DNA of 64,000 nt, from assembly GCA_029204225.1 (NCBI GenBank), contig CM055106.1, positions 50,475,325 to 50,539,324 of the forward strand. Direction: 5' to 3'. Below the pieces are notes generated by a model. It did not search any database and was not told the origin of the DNA. It saw only the letters and a program-made list of their open reading frames with translations. This document shows positions 45,201 to 55,044 of this stretch, one piece after another. Each line of letters starts with the position of its first letter. The first letter of the stretch is position 1. The position numbers and the translations under genes were made by a program. Origin of the DNA: Diphasiastrum complanatum. Its lineage: Eukaryota; Streptophyta; Lycopodiopsida; Lycopodiales; Lycopodiaceae.

Positions 45201-48200
45201 CAGCCTTCTCAGTTATTCAATCGTTTGCATGTTTATTAGTTCTGAAAGGTAAGTTGGTGGTATGGGACACCGATTTATTTGAAGTACCAATGGGCACACT
45301 AGATTGAATATTGTCTTATTTTGATCAGATATCAGACGCTCATTGATAGACTTGCTAGTTTAAGGATTTGTCAAGGATGACAAATGTTCTTAAGGGGAAG
45401 GGAAAGGAGATCAGTCAATAGAAACCTTTTTTCCATTTTTTTATACCCTTGAGATAAGAAAGCATATAGTGCTTAGCTCAGTTTTCAGTTTAAGATTAGG
45501 GCTTATTGTGAGAGTCACAGTCATAGTCGAGCTTAGTGGTCGGAGAGGTCAATTGTCTATCAGATATAGGCCAGTATGGTTTATCAGATATAAACCAAAA
45601 ATACAATACCTGGAAATCAGTTTTCAGCAGTAGTTATTAGTAAAGCTGAGAATAACTCATAGCATCCCATAGCTTCACTTTTGTCTTCTTCTTCAATGAA
45701 GTTGCCTGACTGCTTCTTTTTGTTCTGGATAGCCTTCTTTTTCCTGCACTCAAACGCAAAATGACCATACTTGCCACAAAAATTACAATTGCCATTTCTC
45801 TTTGGATTAGATTTGGAACTATCTCCTTTTTCCGTATTGTCCTTCCCTTCCTGCTTCTGATCCTTTTTGCCTTTCTTACCTTTTGTTTGAATATCAATCC
45901 ACACTCTAGAGAGAACTATCAAAAAGGGCGGATAGCTCAGTGGTAGAGCATCCCATCCGGTATGAGGGAGGTCCTGGGTTCGAATCCTAGTCTGTCCATC
46001 CATATTATGATTTATGGATTTCTAACATTATTCTTGGAAAAGAATCCCAGTTCCTTGAAGTCTTTCCTAGACATCAAGTTTTGTCTTCGTAATTCCTCTT
46101 GAAGTAGCAAACCATTGAGCTCGTCAAATGTTGGTGATCTCTCCCTCAAACTTAGTGCCATAACAGAGTTTTGATATTGTAATGGTAAGCTATTCAAAAC
46201 AATTTGTACTAGAGTATTATCAAGTACAATTTCCCCTATAGAAGACAACTGATCTCTTAGATCCTTCACTTTGAATATACTTACATGCAACAATCTATTA
46301 ATTGTCGCCTTCCTTGGATAGCACCTGTCCAAATACTACCTGCCTCAGAAATACCTGTATGCTGTCCTAGATGGAGCTTGGCTGGTTCTGACCTGAATCT
46401 GATTTGGACTCCCTCAGGTATCACCTATCTGATTGCTGCCTGTCCCAGATAAACCCTGTCTGATTCTTACCTGACCTGTCCAGGTTCTACCTTACTCAGA
46501 TAACACCTATCTGGTTGTTATCTGTTCCAAATCTGATCTGATTTTTCAGATGTTGTTGTCCCCAGATATGCCTGAACCAGATGTTGCCTCCACTAGAAAC
46601 TGTCGCCCTCAGATATGCCTCTGTTCTGAAAAACTGCCTCAGATAAAGCCTGTCTTGGTCAGATGTTGCTACCCTCAGATGTTGCTTCCACCAAAAACTG
46701 CCGCCCTCAGATATGCCTCTGTTCTGGTCAGATGTTTCTCAGGTACTGCCTGCCACCTACAGATGAACCTGCACCACATAAAACCTGCACAAGAAAAGAC
46801 CTGTTTTGCTGTCCTGGATGTTGCCTCCCTCAGATCTGCCTGTCTGAAACTGCTACCTGTCCAGAAGATACCTGCGCCAGATGTAACCTCCACCAGAAAA
46901 AACCTGCACAGGATGGCGCCTCCACCAGATGCAACCTTCACCAAATAGCACCTCCACTAGATGCGACCTCCACCAGTAAACCTGCAACGCTGATCTTCTC
47001 CTTCCTTCCGTAGATCCCCACCTTAACGAGATGGCTCTGATACCATGTTAGAATCGAAGAGATTCTCTAATCGGAGTAGACTAATCTTATTAGTACTCAC
47101 ACAAAACATCAACTACAAGCTGAAGAAGAAGAGAGACTGCAAGAAGCTATGCTTCATAAGCTGGAAATTGAGATAACAATGGAGGTGGGCGCCCACCTAC
47201 TCTTATAGAGGCTGTACAGGATGGCCCCTCCACCAGATCTGAATACCTGGGTGCCCCATACTAGGATTGGCGACTGTAATCCTCTAAATTAAAGCCACAT
47301 ACTCTATTTTTGTAGAGTATATACTGATGGAATATTGTTTCCATTTGAATCCTCGAGAACTGGATCCCTCAACCACACTGGTATGTTTGGAATCTACAGA
47401 CTCAGAATCCTCAACGCAAGCTGGCGTATACTTGGATCCTTCATCCTCAACGAAAGCTGTCGTATACTTGGATGAATCTTCCCCAGGCCTAGGAACTGGT
47501 TCAGAAGCCTGTACTTCTCTGTTATGGACTATCTTCTAGATTATGGAGAAATAATAATCACTCATACATTTCCCCCTCAAGGAAGTTAGAAGTCGATTTT
47601 GAGTAGATTCAAATTTGAATGTTGGGTACTTTGAATCTAGACCCAAAAATAGTAGGGTTAGCATTTTGGTGAGAAAGCCAAGTGGCCAAATAGGGTTTGG
47701 ACCTGTTATAAAAGGATGTAACTTGTGGAGAGACATATATTCTCTCTTCTGTCTCTCATTTCATGCTTATACATGGTTCTCTTGGGTTCTACTATCTATT
47801 GGTGCACTATACTTGTGATTGCATGCAATTCTATGTGTAGAATGATCTATATTTGTTATTTTTGGATCCACACGTGTGAAATACAGTAGCTTGCTGGTTT
47901 TGTATGGACAAAAACAGTACTTTATCTTTTTATTCATGCTTGATCAAGTTCTATTAGAGTTTGCATCTCGGCCAAAAGGGCTCTACACATTATCAAGATG
48001 AATGTTACCAACAAGGAAGTTGGTAAGTGTACTTCATCTAAGGATGCTTGGGATTCATTGAAGAAGATTTATGAATCCAAGTCTACTTCTAGAGTGTTGA
48101 CTCTAATAAGGCAAATATTTTCTTGTTTGCAAAAGAATGAAGAAAGTCCAAGTACTTTTGTTTTGAGGATGAAAGCATTGAATGATGAATTGGCTCTATC

Positions 48201-51200
48201 CTTGGCCAATCTAATGCTTTCCTTAGCCACCTGCAACATTTCCTGCATATCGTGCAAGAAATGAGTGGCAGCTTTTACCTTGAGACCTTTGAGTCCAATA
48301 GAGATAGGGGAACGAGGCTAAGAAGCCATACAAAAGCATAAAAGGATTAAATCTAGTGGCAAGATGCTTTATACTATTGTATGCGAAGTCAACCATTGGG
48401 AGATACTTTTCCAATTTGATTGTCGCCTGGAAACATATGCACGAATTATATATTCCATAGGTTGGTTGACACGTTCGGTTTGCCCATCGGATTCTAGGTG
48501 ATTTGAAGACGAGAGACCCAGAGTGGTTCTAGTCTTTCAAAGACCACTTGCTAGAACTTGTCGGTGAACTTAGAATCTCGCTCGGTAACAATATCATTCA
48601 ACAATCCATACAACCTGAACAATTTTTTCTACGAAAACTTGCGCAAGTTCAGAAGCCTTGACAGTAAACTTTGTTGGAATAAATGGAGGCATTTTGGTTA
48701 GCCTATCAACCACTACCCAAATGGCATCATGACCCTTCCCAAATTTGGGAAGTCCGATCACAAAATAAATGGAAATACTTTTTCATTTCTTGCTGGGCAT
48801 TTCTAATGGATGTAATAGACTAGTTGCTTTGAGTCTTTCAACTTTATTAACTTGGCATTGTTCACACTTTTGAACGTATGCCTCCACATGACCTTTTATT
48901 TTCAATGAAATTCTCTTATAATAAGGTCAAGTGTTCTTTGTATATCATGATGTCCCGCACTGGGACTGTTGCGACATTCATGCAAAATATGGACCCTAAT
49001 GTCCATAGTATTTGGCACACACACTTTTCCTCTATGAGAAAGTAAACCATTCCTAATGGAATAATCAAAAAGTATCTTCTCTCTCCATGAGAATTCTTGG
49101 AATCTTGCTTTCCAAGATTATCTTTTAAACTAGAGCTTCCTGCTAGGACTTCTTGCCAAATTTGACTGAAAAACTCATCGGGTAGAGAAAGATACAATGT
49201 GGATTGGAATTCAGCAAAGCATAACTGATTAACCTCTCCAATCCGGCTCAAAGCATCAATGACACAGTTCGATGTACCACGACGGTACTTAATCGAACTC
49301 CTGAATGAGTTCCGACCAACAGGTGTTATGGCCCCTAAGATCCATGACATTACAGTTATACTTAAGGGATTCATGATCTGTCATCACCATAAATTTAGAT
49401 CGGTACAAATAATGTCTCCAGATCCTTCTCATAAGTAAAATATCTACTTTGAGCTAGGTCCAACTTCTTGCTTTCGAAAGCCATAGGTCTACCATCCTGG
49501 TAAAGGATTGCTCCCACCACATAGTCACTAGCATTCGTTTCCACCAGGATAGGTTTGCTAGGGTCCACTATGTGTAAAATAGGGGCTGTAGACACTAATA
49601 ACTTCAAAGCACTTCTTGACCAAGGTGGAAGCCCTAGGGGCTGTCACTTGGCTCAAGGAACTCAAACTAAAATTCAATTTTACTAAGCCCCATCTCCTCT
49701 CCACTCTCACCTATGTACCCTCTCCTCCAAAGAGGTGCACTCTCTCTTGGAGTTGTAGGTACACAAAGATGGTACGGCCGTTCTTGATAGGGTACCAGAA
49801 AAAATTGATGCCATGAAACTTTCTTCAAAACTTGGTTTAACTTTCTTTTAAATTAAGGTTTCAAGCTTAGGTGGCTTTACTTTTTTTTTTGTTTCAAAGC
49901 TTGTTGGCTCAAGTTTTTGAAAGATAAGCTTTTAGACTTAACTTAAAATAGTTTAGCTTAACAATTTCATGGGGAGGTGGGCCAGGGAGGCGCACTCCCT
50001 CCCCCCTCACCCATCACATCACTCTACGAGGGTACAAGGGTGGGGAAGTTACTCATCCCCCCACCCCTTCAGCGTAGCAGGCCAACGCAAGCAAACCTGC
50101 TCGACTGTGCAGGCAGGCACGCAGGTATGGCCTGTCACCCGCGCAGGCTGACCTACGGATTAGTGCCTGCCACAAACATTTTTTTTTTGAAACTTAATCA
50201 TTCAAAATATTAGGAGGGGGGTTGCAAAAGTCTAAGCTTATCTTTTCTCTAAAACCATATTTTGAAGGAGAACCAAATAAACCTTATACTTCCCAAGGTT
50301 GAAGGAGAAGGTTTAAAAGAAAAAACCTTTGCCAGCATAACAAATTAAAAAAAAATTGCCTCTACAAACTTATTTTTCTAGCAAACCTTACTCAGCATGT
50401 TTCAAGGATTAACCTTGAAATAGAGGCTAAAGGTAAGCCGAATTCAACCACATTCCTAAGAGGATCTAATAAAGAGAAAGAGCAAGAAAAACAAATATGT
50501 GCACCTAGACAAAGGAACCAGTTGCTCTAATGCCAATTGTTACAACTCCCATGATCTCCGATAGCTTTGAAGGTTGACGTACACCCCATACAAGTGACGA
50601 CGCACCGTATCCCCCTATCCGTAGGATCACTACTGACCCACCCGCATGCACTGGAGTTACCGACACCGTCATGCCTGGTCAAGCCTCCAACGATAACTGG
50701 CATCCCATACCTCCAGCCATCGCTATCAACTCTCCTAGCACACATCTCCTGGCCTAGAGATACATTCTTGTTACTGCACGGGCTTTCCATCCACCAATTC
50801 CTGGGCAGACTGAATGAATGGTAAAGAGATACCCCACCTCTGTATATACATATTACAAGTGGGTCCCAATCAAGCACGGTCCCATCGACGCCATGTGACC
50901 ACGACGCGTGGCACCCAAACATATCTATAACCACAGACCTGCTTCTTGCCCCTCGCAAGGCCATCACTTAAGGGCGTACCATTATGGTACATAACATTGA
51001 TCCTAGAGCCATGCATTCCTTATCACTTTCTATGCAACAAAGGTTGGGTGGAGACAAGGCAACTAGCTCCTTTAGGGTTTGAGCAATCATGCTATGTACT
51101 TGGTTGTGAATCAATAAAGGAGATTTTGGTTATCAATTGTGCAATAATTTGTATGTTTTCAGATAGTGGTTCTGATAGAAGCATTGACGACTTACATGAA

Positions 51201-52895
51201 TCTTGATAAAATTTCATAGGTATGTTGCGCCTGTGTCATGGTGGGGGAAGTATGGGATTGTTCCCAAATTGTAGACGCTTGCCATCTGGATCCTCTTCTC
51301 ACAGGACTACATAATAGTTGTGTAAGAGAAGAGTGTGTTTTCTTTGATTCACATGCAGACAAGAAACCGTACAACTAGTCTGTGCTAGACTTGAATGGAC
51401 TTCTCTGCAAATTTTTTCACAAGTGCCATGAAAGTCCCTACATAGGGCATATTTGGGTGTGAATTGACAGTGTGAATTGAGTAAGAGGCACTAGCTCTGA
51501 GCTATGACTTCTATGAGATGTAGGGAAGTGTATTTAGCGTTGCATTCCTTGTTAGGTGGACAAGGCAAACCCAATAAACCATTGGGATTTTCCTATGCTT
51601 ATTAGAAGTACTCATGGAAGATGGCAGAGTGTCTCTATATGGATTCATTTATTTGACTTCCAGGGACCCATTGGTAGTAGCGGATGGATTGACCAAAGTG
51701 GCCCAGTTCAATACAATTAGAAAATAAAGTTTGACACACTGGAGCTTAGTTGCCTGTTCCGGAACGGAATGCGTTCTGGAACGCGTTCCGTTCTGGAACG
51801 ATGTCCTAAAAAAAAAAATATGTTTTTTTACAAAGGATTTAATTCATATAAAATACAGCTAATTAACTAAAAAACACAAATATCGTTCCGACCAGGAACG
51901 TTCCGGAACGTACGGAACGGAACATTCCAACCCATTTTGGTTGGAACGGGCTTCTAAGCACTGGAGATATTTTGGAGAAAATTGTGAGGGTTACAAGATG
52001 TTGGTACATATGCAAGTTCCCATTTGTTTCCAAAGAAGCCATGGAGAAGTACTTCAAATAAACATCAATCACACAGTGCATGAATTTTGTGTTGCTCAGG
52101 TTTTGGGAGATGTGAATCTTGGTGGTGCTGTTGTTGCTGATAATGATGTTGTCATACTGGGACAACTTCTTGGAAAGGCTCACGCAGGAAGAGAAGGAAA
52201 TCGAAATTCCACTATTCTGGCTTTGAAGATAAAACCTTGTGGACTTCTTATCATACACAATATAGAACTGGTACCAGAAGTCAGTGCTCAATCTGGCCCA
52301 GAGATCGCATCTCTGGGGACTGATGGAACAATCAGGTAAGATTTCTCTTTATCGTGTTATTTGCAGTATGTTAGTATAGTCTCCTTTTGATCGAGGTTGC
52401 ACCAATTGTTACCCCTCAACTGAGCATTTTCTCCAAAGTTTCTTTTTGTATTTAGCAATTCATAGCATGCAACATTTTTTAACCCATTCTGCTTCTAATG
52501 CAATTCTTGTGAGCCAAATCTCATCAAAAGATAACCCATTATAACTCATGCACCAAATGCCATATCTGCATTTTGGATCAGGTCGGTGAATGATTCCTCA
52601 TCTGCATTTCTGAATTATATATATTTCACAAATATATCTTTTGAGCCTTATAATACATAGCACTTCTTCTGATCAGAATGTTCATATAGACAAGCACATG
52701 TCTCAATCTGATGGCTTGTTTTCTGAATGCTGAGAATAGGAGAAAAGTTTTACAGACCCCAGGGATCGAGGACTTCAGCAAAGGGGATATGCGTAGGAGC
52801 AAATATGCAATCCAACCAGCCAAAACTGCTCTTTTAACTGGAGCCTATATTAGCATTGTTGGAACTGCTGTTCTTTTGTTCCCACAATCTATCTT
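41879..52895 (+). CDS. MinC-like septum-site protein gene, internal exons (partial)
   Basis: Two exons join perfectly in phase: 41879-42285 (acceptor ctgtcag, donor GTAAGT) and 52100-52335 (acceptor gctcag, donor GTAAGA). At the junction the protein reads IQSGEVIQYPGTVI then VLGDVNLGGAVVAD, which is the start of the MinC C-terminal beta-helix domain (RSGQ.i.ypGdlvVlGDVn.GaeviA). It continues VVILGQLLGKAHAGREGN and ILALKIKPCGLLI, the glycine-rich turns of that domain. MinC inhibits FtsZ assembly with MinD in bacteria, and in plants that keep it acts on plastid division. Arabidopsis lacks it. A third compatible exon is 52740-52895. First and last exons were not found, so the gene may be incomplete or very long. 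The first exon's N-part (KPGGVARLLCGG on) is unassigned. No stop interrupts the exons. Confidence 0.6.
42287..43543. other. Intron sequence with two primer-binding-site relics
   Basis: tggtatcacagcc at 42860-42872 and tggtattagagcatag at 43544-43559 both resemble the initiator-tRNA site TGGTATCAGAGC. Each follows an LTR-like end (attaca, ctaaca). The matching LTR starts were not identified. No coding. Confidence 0.35.
43544..45239 (+). mobile_element. Ty3-gypsy 5' end: primer site, leader and gag
   Basis: After a primer-binding-site relic (43544) and a 740-bp leader, gag starts ATG 44300. Residues 1-90 are acidic with a coiled coil (VSKEQYQKLETEVTNLKQTL). A proline/valine linker follows, then the retrotransposon gag domain: PPIFNEEEKDRNTD, LQTFLSKWKNIHAL, KWWLNLQEIGQTP, SWKAFEEAFLREF, FVTQYISQYREAIL and FVRGLWDEYK. 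A frameshift occurs at a run of seven C (44874-44880): one C fewer would restore GQTPQSWKAF. The reading ends at 45237; no zinc knuckle, protease or pol follows, so the element is truncated. Confidence 0.7.
45240..45616. other. No recognised feature
   Basis: Spacer between the truncated plus-strand gypsy and the minus-strand copia. No conserved coding seen. Confidence 0.3.
45926..45998 (+). tRNA. tRNA-like sequence (SINE head or tRNA pseudogene)
   Basis: Seventy-three nucleotides fold as a cloverleaf. Acceptor gggcgga (45926-45932) pairs with tctgtcc (45991-45997) with two G-U pairs. D arm is gctc/gagc; T arm is ctggg/cctag around ttcgaat. The anticodon stem pairs only tccc/ggga plus an A-A mismatch, leaving a nine-base loop, so no anticodon can be assigned with confidence. 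Box A (tagctcagtgg, 45933) and box B (gttcgaatc, 45978) are both consensus. It interrupts a minus-strand copia gag, so it arrived by insertion, probably as part of a tRNA-derived SINE. Confidence 0.5.
46340..47030. repeat. Degenerate cagat-rich repeats in the copia leader
   Basis: More than 20 short variants of the type cctcagatatgcctctgttctg, cagatgttgcctcc and ctccaccagatg follow each other at irregular 10-40 bp spacing. A 70-80 bp unit (agatgttgc...ctccac(t/c)a..aaactg(t/c)cgccctcagatatgcctctgttctg) occurs twice near 46575 and 46675. Confidence 0.65.
47033..47045 (-). promoter_or_regulatory. Primer-binding site of minus-strand copia
   Basis: ggctctgatacca, that is TGGTATCAGAGCC on the minus strand, directly abuts an LTR ending CTAACA. 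Confidence 0.75.
47046..47560 (-). repeat. 5' LTR of the minus-strand copia element
   Basis: On the plus strand it opens TGTTAGAATCGAAGAG. A minus-strand TATA-like ctctataagag lies at about 47201-47211. The outer end is not certain; a mirrored CTAACA was not seen, so the LTR may be truncated near 47.56 kb. Confidence 0.5.
47561..47997 (+). mobile_element. LTR-like sequence before a plus-strand copia gag
   Basis: A TATA box (gttataaaagg, about 47705) with downstream pyrimidine-rich start region precedes a copia gag in the same orientation. The order fits U3-R-U5-gag, but the primer site is not evident, so this is tentative. Confidence 0.35.
47998..48195 (+). pseudogene. Copia gag fragment
   Basis: KDAWDSLKKIYESKSTSRVL, LIRQIFSCLQKNEESPSTF and RMKALNDEL match the UBN2-type copia gag. 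The similarity stops at about 48195, where a minus-strand gypsy integrase begins. Confidence 0.6.
48196..49615 (-). mobile_element. Ty3-gypsy RNase H and integrase relic, minus strand
   Basis: From right to left: RNase H TAPILHIVDPSKPILVET, NASDYVVGAILYQ and GRPMAFESKKLDLAQSRYF (49607-49395); RGTSNCVIDALSR (about 49290); integrase remains; then MVDFAYNSIKHLATRFNPF (48414) and LKGLKVKAATHFLHDMQEML ending KESIRLAKDRAN at about 48195. The catalytic integrase core is heavily damaged. RT upstream and the LTR downstream are absent. Confidence 0.7.
49616..51761. other. Intron sequence without recognised genes
   Basis: It includes a C/G-rich patch (49965-50160) with gcaggcaggcacgcagg-type runs next to a poly-T tract, and LTR-like text near 50530. 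I find no protein similarity and cannot assign the parts. Confidence 0.35.
51762..51945. repeat. Cluster of ggaacg/cgttcc motifs, foldback-like
   Basis: Left block (51768-51801) and right block (51873-51945) together contain about a dozen copies of ggaacg or its complement, separated by 70 bp of A/T. It lies 150 bp upstream of the MinC-like exon acceptor and can fold in several registers. Possibly a small foldback element. Confidence 0.5.
52100..52335 (+). CDS. MinC-like gene, second exon (beta-helix domain)
   Basis: Seventy-eight codons plus two bases. VLGDVNLGGAVVAD, DVVILGQLLGKAHAGREGN, ILALKIKPCGLLIIHNIELV, then an acidic-polar tail ending GTDGTI and a split codon. The repeated G-D/G-x-V pattern is that of the MinC C-terminal domain, which forms a three-sided beta-helix and mediates dimerisation and MinD contact. 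Fully open; acceptor gctcag and donor aatcag/GTAAGA are good. Confidence 0.65.
52740..52895 (+). CDS. Putative third exon with a membrane segment
   Basis: Acceptor gagaatag and donor tctttg/GTAACA enclose 156 bp whose first base completes the codon left open by the previous exon. It encodes KVLQTPGIEDFSKGDMRRSK followed by AKTALLTGAYISIVGTAVLL, a hydrophobic stretch long enough to span a membrane. This is not part of known MinC. It may be the next exon of the same transcript or an exon of an adjacent gene; an ATG at 52711 in the same frame allows it to be a first exon too. Confidence 0.45.
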
Positions 52896-53053
52896 TGGTA
52901 ACATCTAAACTCCAAAGTGCCCAACTGGGTTATCTTTGACAATGGGATCCTCAGGTTGACCTTCTGAAAGTATGTAGTATTGCTATAACTATTATCAAGT
53001 ATATGCAAGTTTTGAAAGAATGTGAATATTTTTAGAAAAACTAAAATAGGCTT

Positions 53054-53055
<2 letters not shown>

Positions 53056-53107
<52 letters not shown>
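53056..53107. repeat. (GA)26 microsatellite
   Basis: Uninterrupted GA dinucleotide tract of about 52 bp. Confidence 0.95.
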
Positions 53108-53110
<3 letters not shown>

Positions 53111-54089
53111 ACAAATCAAAGCTCCTCTTGACAAGTCAAGACCAAAACCTTTTAAAACCCTTTATTCATAAACCAACAAGGAAAGAAATAGCTGAAAAGC
53201 ATACAGTACTAATAAAGCACCGTAAAGCAAGACATATTTCAAGACATCCAGTTGGTACCTGCCACCATCCCACCACACAAAACCGCGCAAGTTAGCACAG
53301 TGAGGAAGACAGGTGTCAACGCTGAATGTCAGTTGTTATCCATGTACAAAATACGTTTAACTTAACTAATCAGCTTGCAATGTAAATAAAATTTTATAGT
53401 CCGATCTTCCCTTACTGAAAAGTTGATTATAGCGATAGGCCAAACCATATCGATATTGTATCAGGACGAATGCCATGCTGATCAGTTTGATGGTTTTGGT
53501 CCTTATCTTTAAAATATAAATGCAACATTATGCATTAGACAGTAAGCTGTATAAGAAATGTAGCGAATTGCAAACAAATAAGTAGCTTGGACCGGTACAT
53601 GAAGTTTGGGACAAATCCATGCCATACCAACATTCGTATCTGTAAACAGATAATGTACGGTTCACGTAACTTGTTGAGCAAATCCATGCTATACAAGAGT
53701 CTGCAATCTATTTTACCATTTTATTTTTAAAAAAAACCATGATCGTGACTTAGAAAGCAGAAAAAACCACAATGTCCGTATGTGAAAAGACCTTTGTACA
53801 AATCCATGATGCTAAACTGTGAGAGACAGAGATAGTAGCAACAATCATCAGCAATCGTATCTTTGTAGAGAGCTCTTCATGGTCAAAGATAAAGAACAAT
53901 ATGTGGCTTTTTGTTAGATAGTATCTAATACCAAACTTTTGGCATTCCATCGCTAGAAAGCAACGATAGTTTTGTGTATATGAAACATATTATAACCAAA
54001 TCATACTGTGGAAGTATCGGAGTACCATTCATATTCAGAAGTGTAACTATCCATAGCATATGCTACAAAAAGTATGCCATAATGCTATT

Positions 54090-54490
54090 AGTTCTGGCAG
54101 CGATGGACTCCTCAATGGTATCTGGCAGCGATGGAGTGCCTACTGGTATTCTGGCAGTGATGGATTGCTCTATGATAACTGAGCAGCGATAATGCATGAT
54201 CATGATAGTGTCTGGGTATTGCTACACCAGATCCCTGCAGCGATGGATAGCTAACATGTATTGCTACATCATGCGTTCAATCATTCAACACTAAATGATA
54301 GTGATGCCCTACTAAATGATGGCGATGGGATTTTATTTAACACTTAATGATAGCGATTTCACTTCCTATCAACAATTCTGGCCAGCGATGGTAGTAGCGC
54401 TGGATAGCAGTTATGCTAGCAGCGATGGATAGCATACTTTATTCATCCGTAAATCTAACAAAATTGCTTATGCTAGCAGCGATGCATAAT
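54090..54490. repeat. Dispersed gcgatgg motif cluster
   Basis: About a dozen gcgatgg or close variants (cagcgatgg, gtgatgg, gcgatgc) occur at irregular 20-60 bp spacing, several in the longer form tggcagcgatgga or gctagcagcgatg. No coding seen. Confidence 0.6.
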
Positions 54491-54903
54491 ATCAATACTA
54501 ATGCTTGTCATTTCTTTGATAGTAGTAGATCCACAACAAGAATAGGTAGGTTAAAAAACGACTTACTGATGCGATTGTAGGTTTGTCTCCACTCGTTGGA
54601 ATGTAGGCACGGGTGATCCACAGCCTGTTCTGCCAAAAGGAGAAGGAGAGAAGAGAAGAGAGAAAGAGTGTGGGAGAGAAAAGAAGAATCGTGCCACCTT
54701 CATATAGGTGAGTTCCATCTGAACGAGTGTAGGAGAAGCAACCGATTGTGGCCGTAGGATGGAATGCAAGCGATCTTGACCGTAGAGGTAGTAATAAATG
54801 TACATGGAGGTTTTAGAAAAATTTCCCACCAAAATCCATAAAGGGCCATATGGCTTGTAAGGCAATGAAACCAAATGGAGTAAAATAGCATTGGGTATCA
54901 TTC

Positions 54904-54905
<2 letters not shown>

Positions 54906-54992
<87 letters not shown>
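54906..54992. repeat. (GA)43 microsatellite
   Basis: An 87-bp uninterrupted GA tract. It lies exactly where the minus-strand copia coding sequence breaks off, so the copia frame runs into an artificial Ser-Leu repeat. Confidence 0.95.
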
Positions 54993-54995
<3 letters not shown>

Positions 54996-55044
54996 TTTTA
55001 ATGTCTTTTCCATGCCAAAAGGCATATAAGATTAATGTGTCTTC

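Larger units (their letters stand above)
45617..47560 (-). mobile_element. Truncated Ty1-copia element (5' LTR, leader, gag), minus strand
   Basis: Read leftward: an LTR whose inner edge is at 47046, primer-binding site 47045-47033, a repetitive leader (46340-47030), then gag. Gag reads VKDLRDQLSSIGEIV, VLNSLPLQYQNSVMALSLRE and TFDELNGLLLQEELRRQNL (46332-46012), the UBN2/DUF4219-type copia gag. After the inserted tRNA-like sequence it continues KGKKGKKDQKQEGKD and the zinc knuckle CNFCGKYGHFAFEC (about 45780). Protease and pol are missing. Confidence 0.7.
42286..52099 (+). other. 9.8-kb intron of the MinC-like gene
   Basis: Donor GTAAGTCC at 42286 and acceptor TTGCTCAG ending at 52099. It contains at least four retroelement fragments in both orientations, listed separately. 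Introns of this size loaded with LTR elements are typical of conifers and other gymnosperms. Confidence 0.55.
52896..54905. other. Non-coding, with microsatellite and short motif repeats
   Basis: Nothing recognised apart from the GA tract and the gcgatgg cluster listed separately. If 52740-52895 is an internal exon, this is intron. Confidence 0.35.

Noticed and set aside
45637-46003. Minus-strand ORF running through the tRNA-like sequence
   Set aside because: Its first 30 residues are merely the tRNA read backwards; only the part after about 45900 is copia gag.
50527-50967. 146-codon minus-strand frame
   Set aside because: No recognisable motif, atypical Cys/Trp content, and it lies in intron-like repeat DNA; the opposite strand is equally open.
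53053-53295. ORF starting with Glu-Arg repeats
   Set aside because: A product of the GA microsatellite; no conserved sequence follows.
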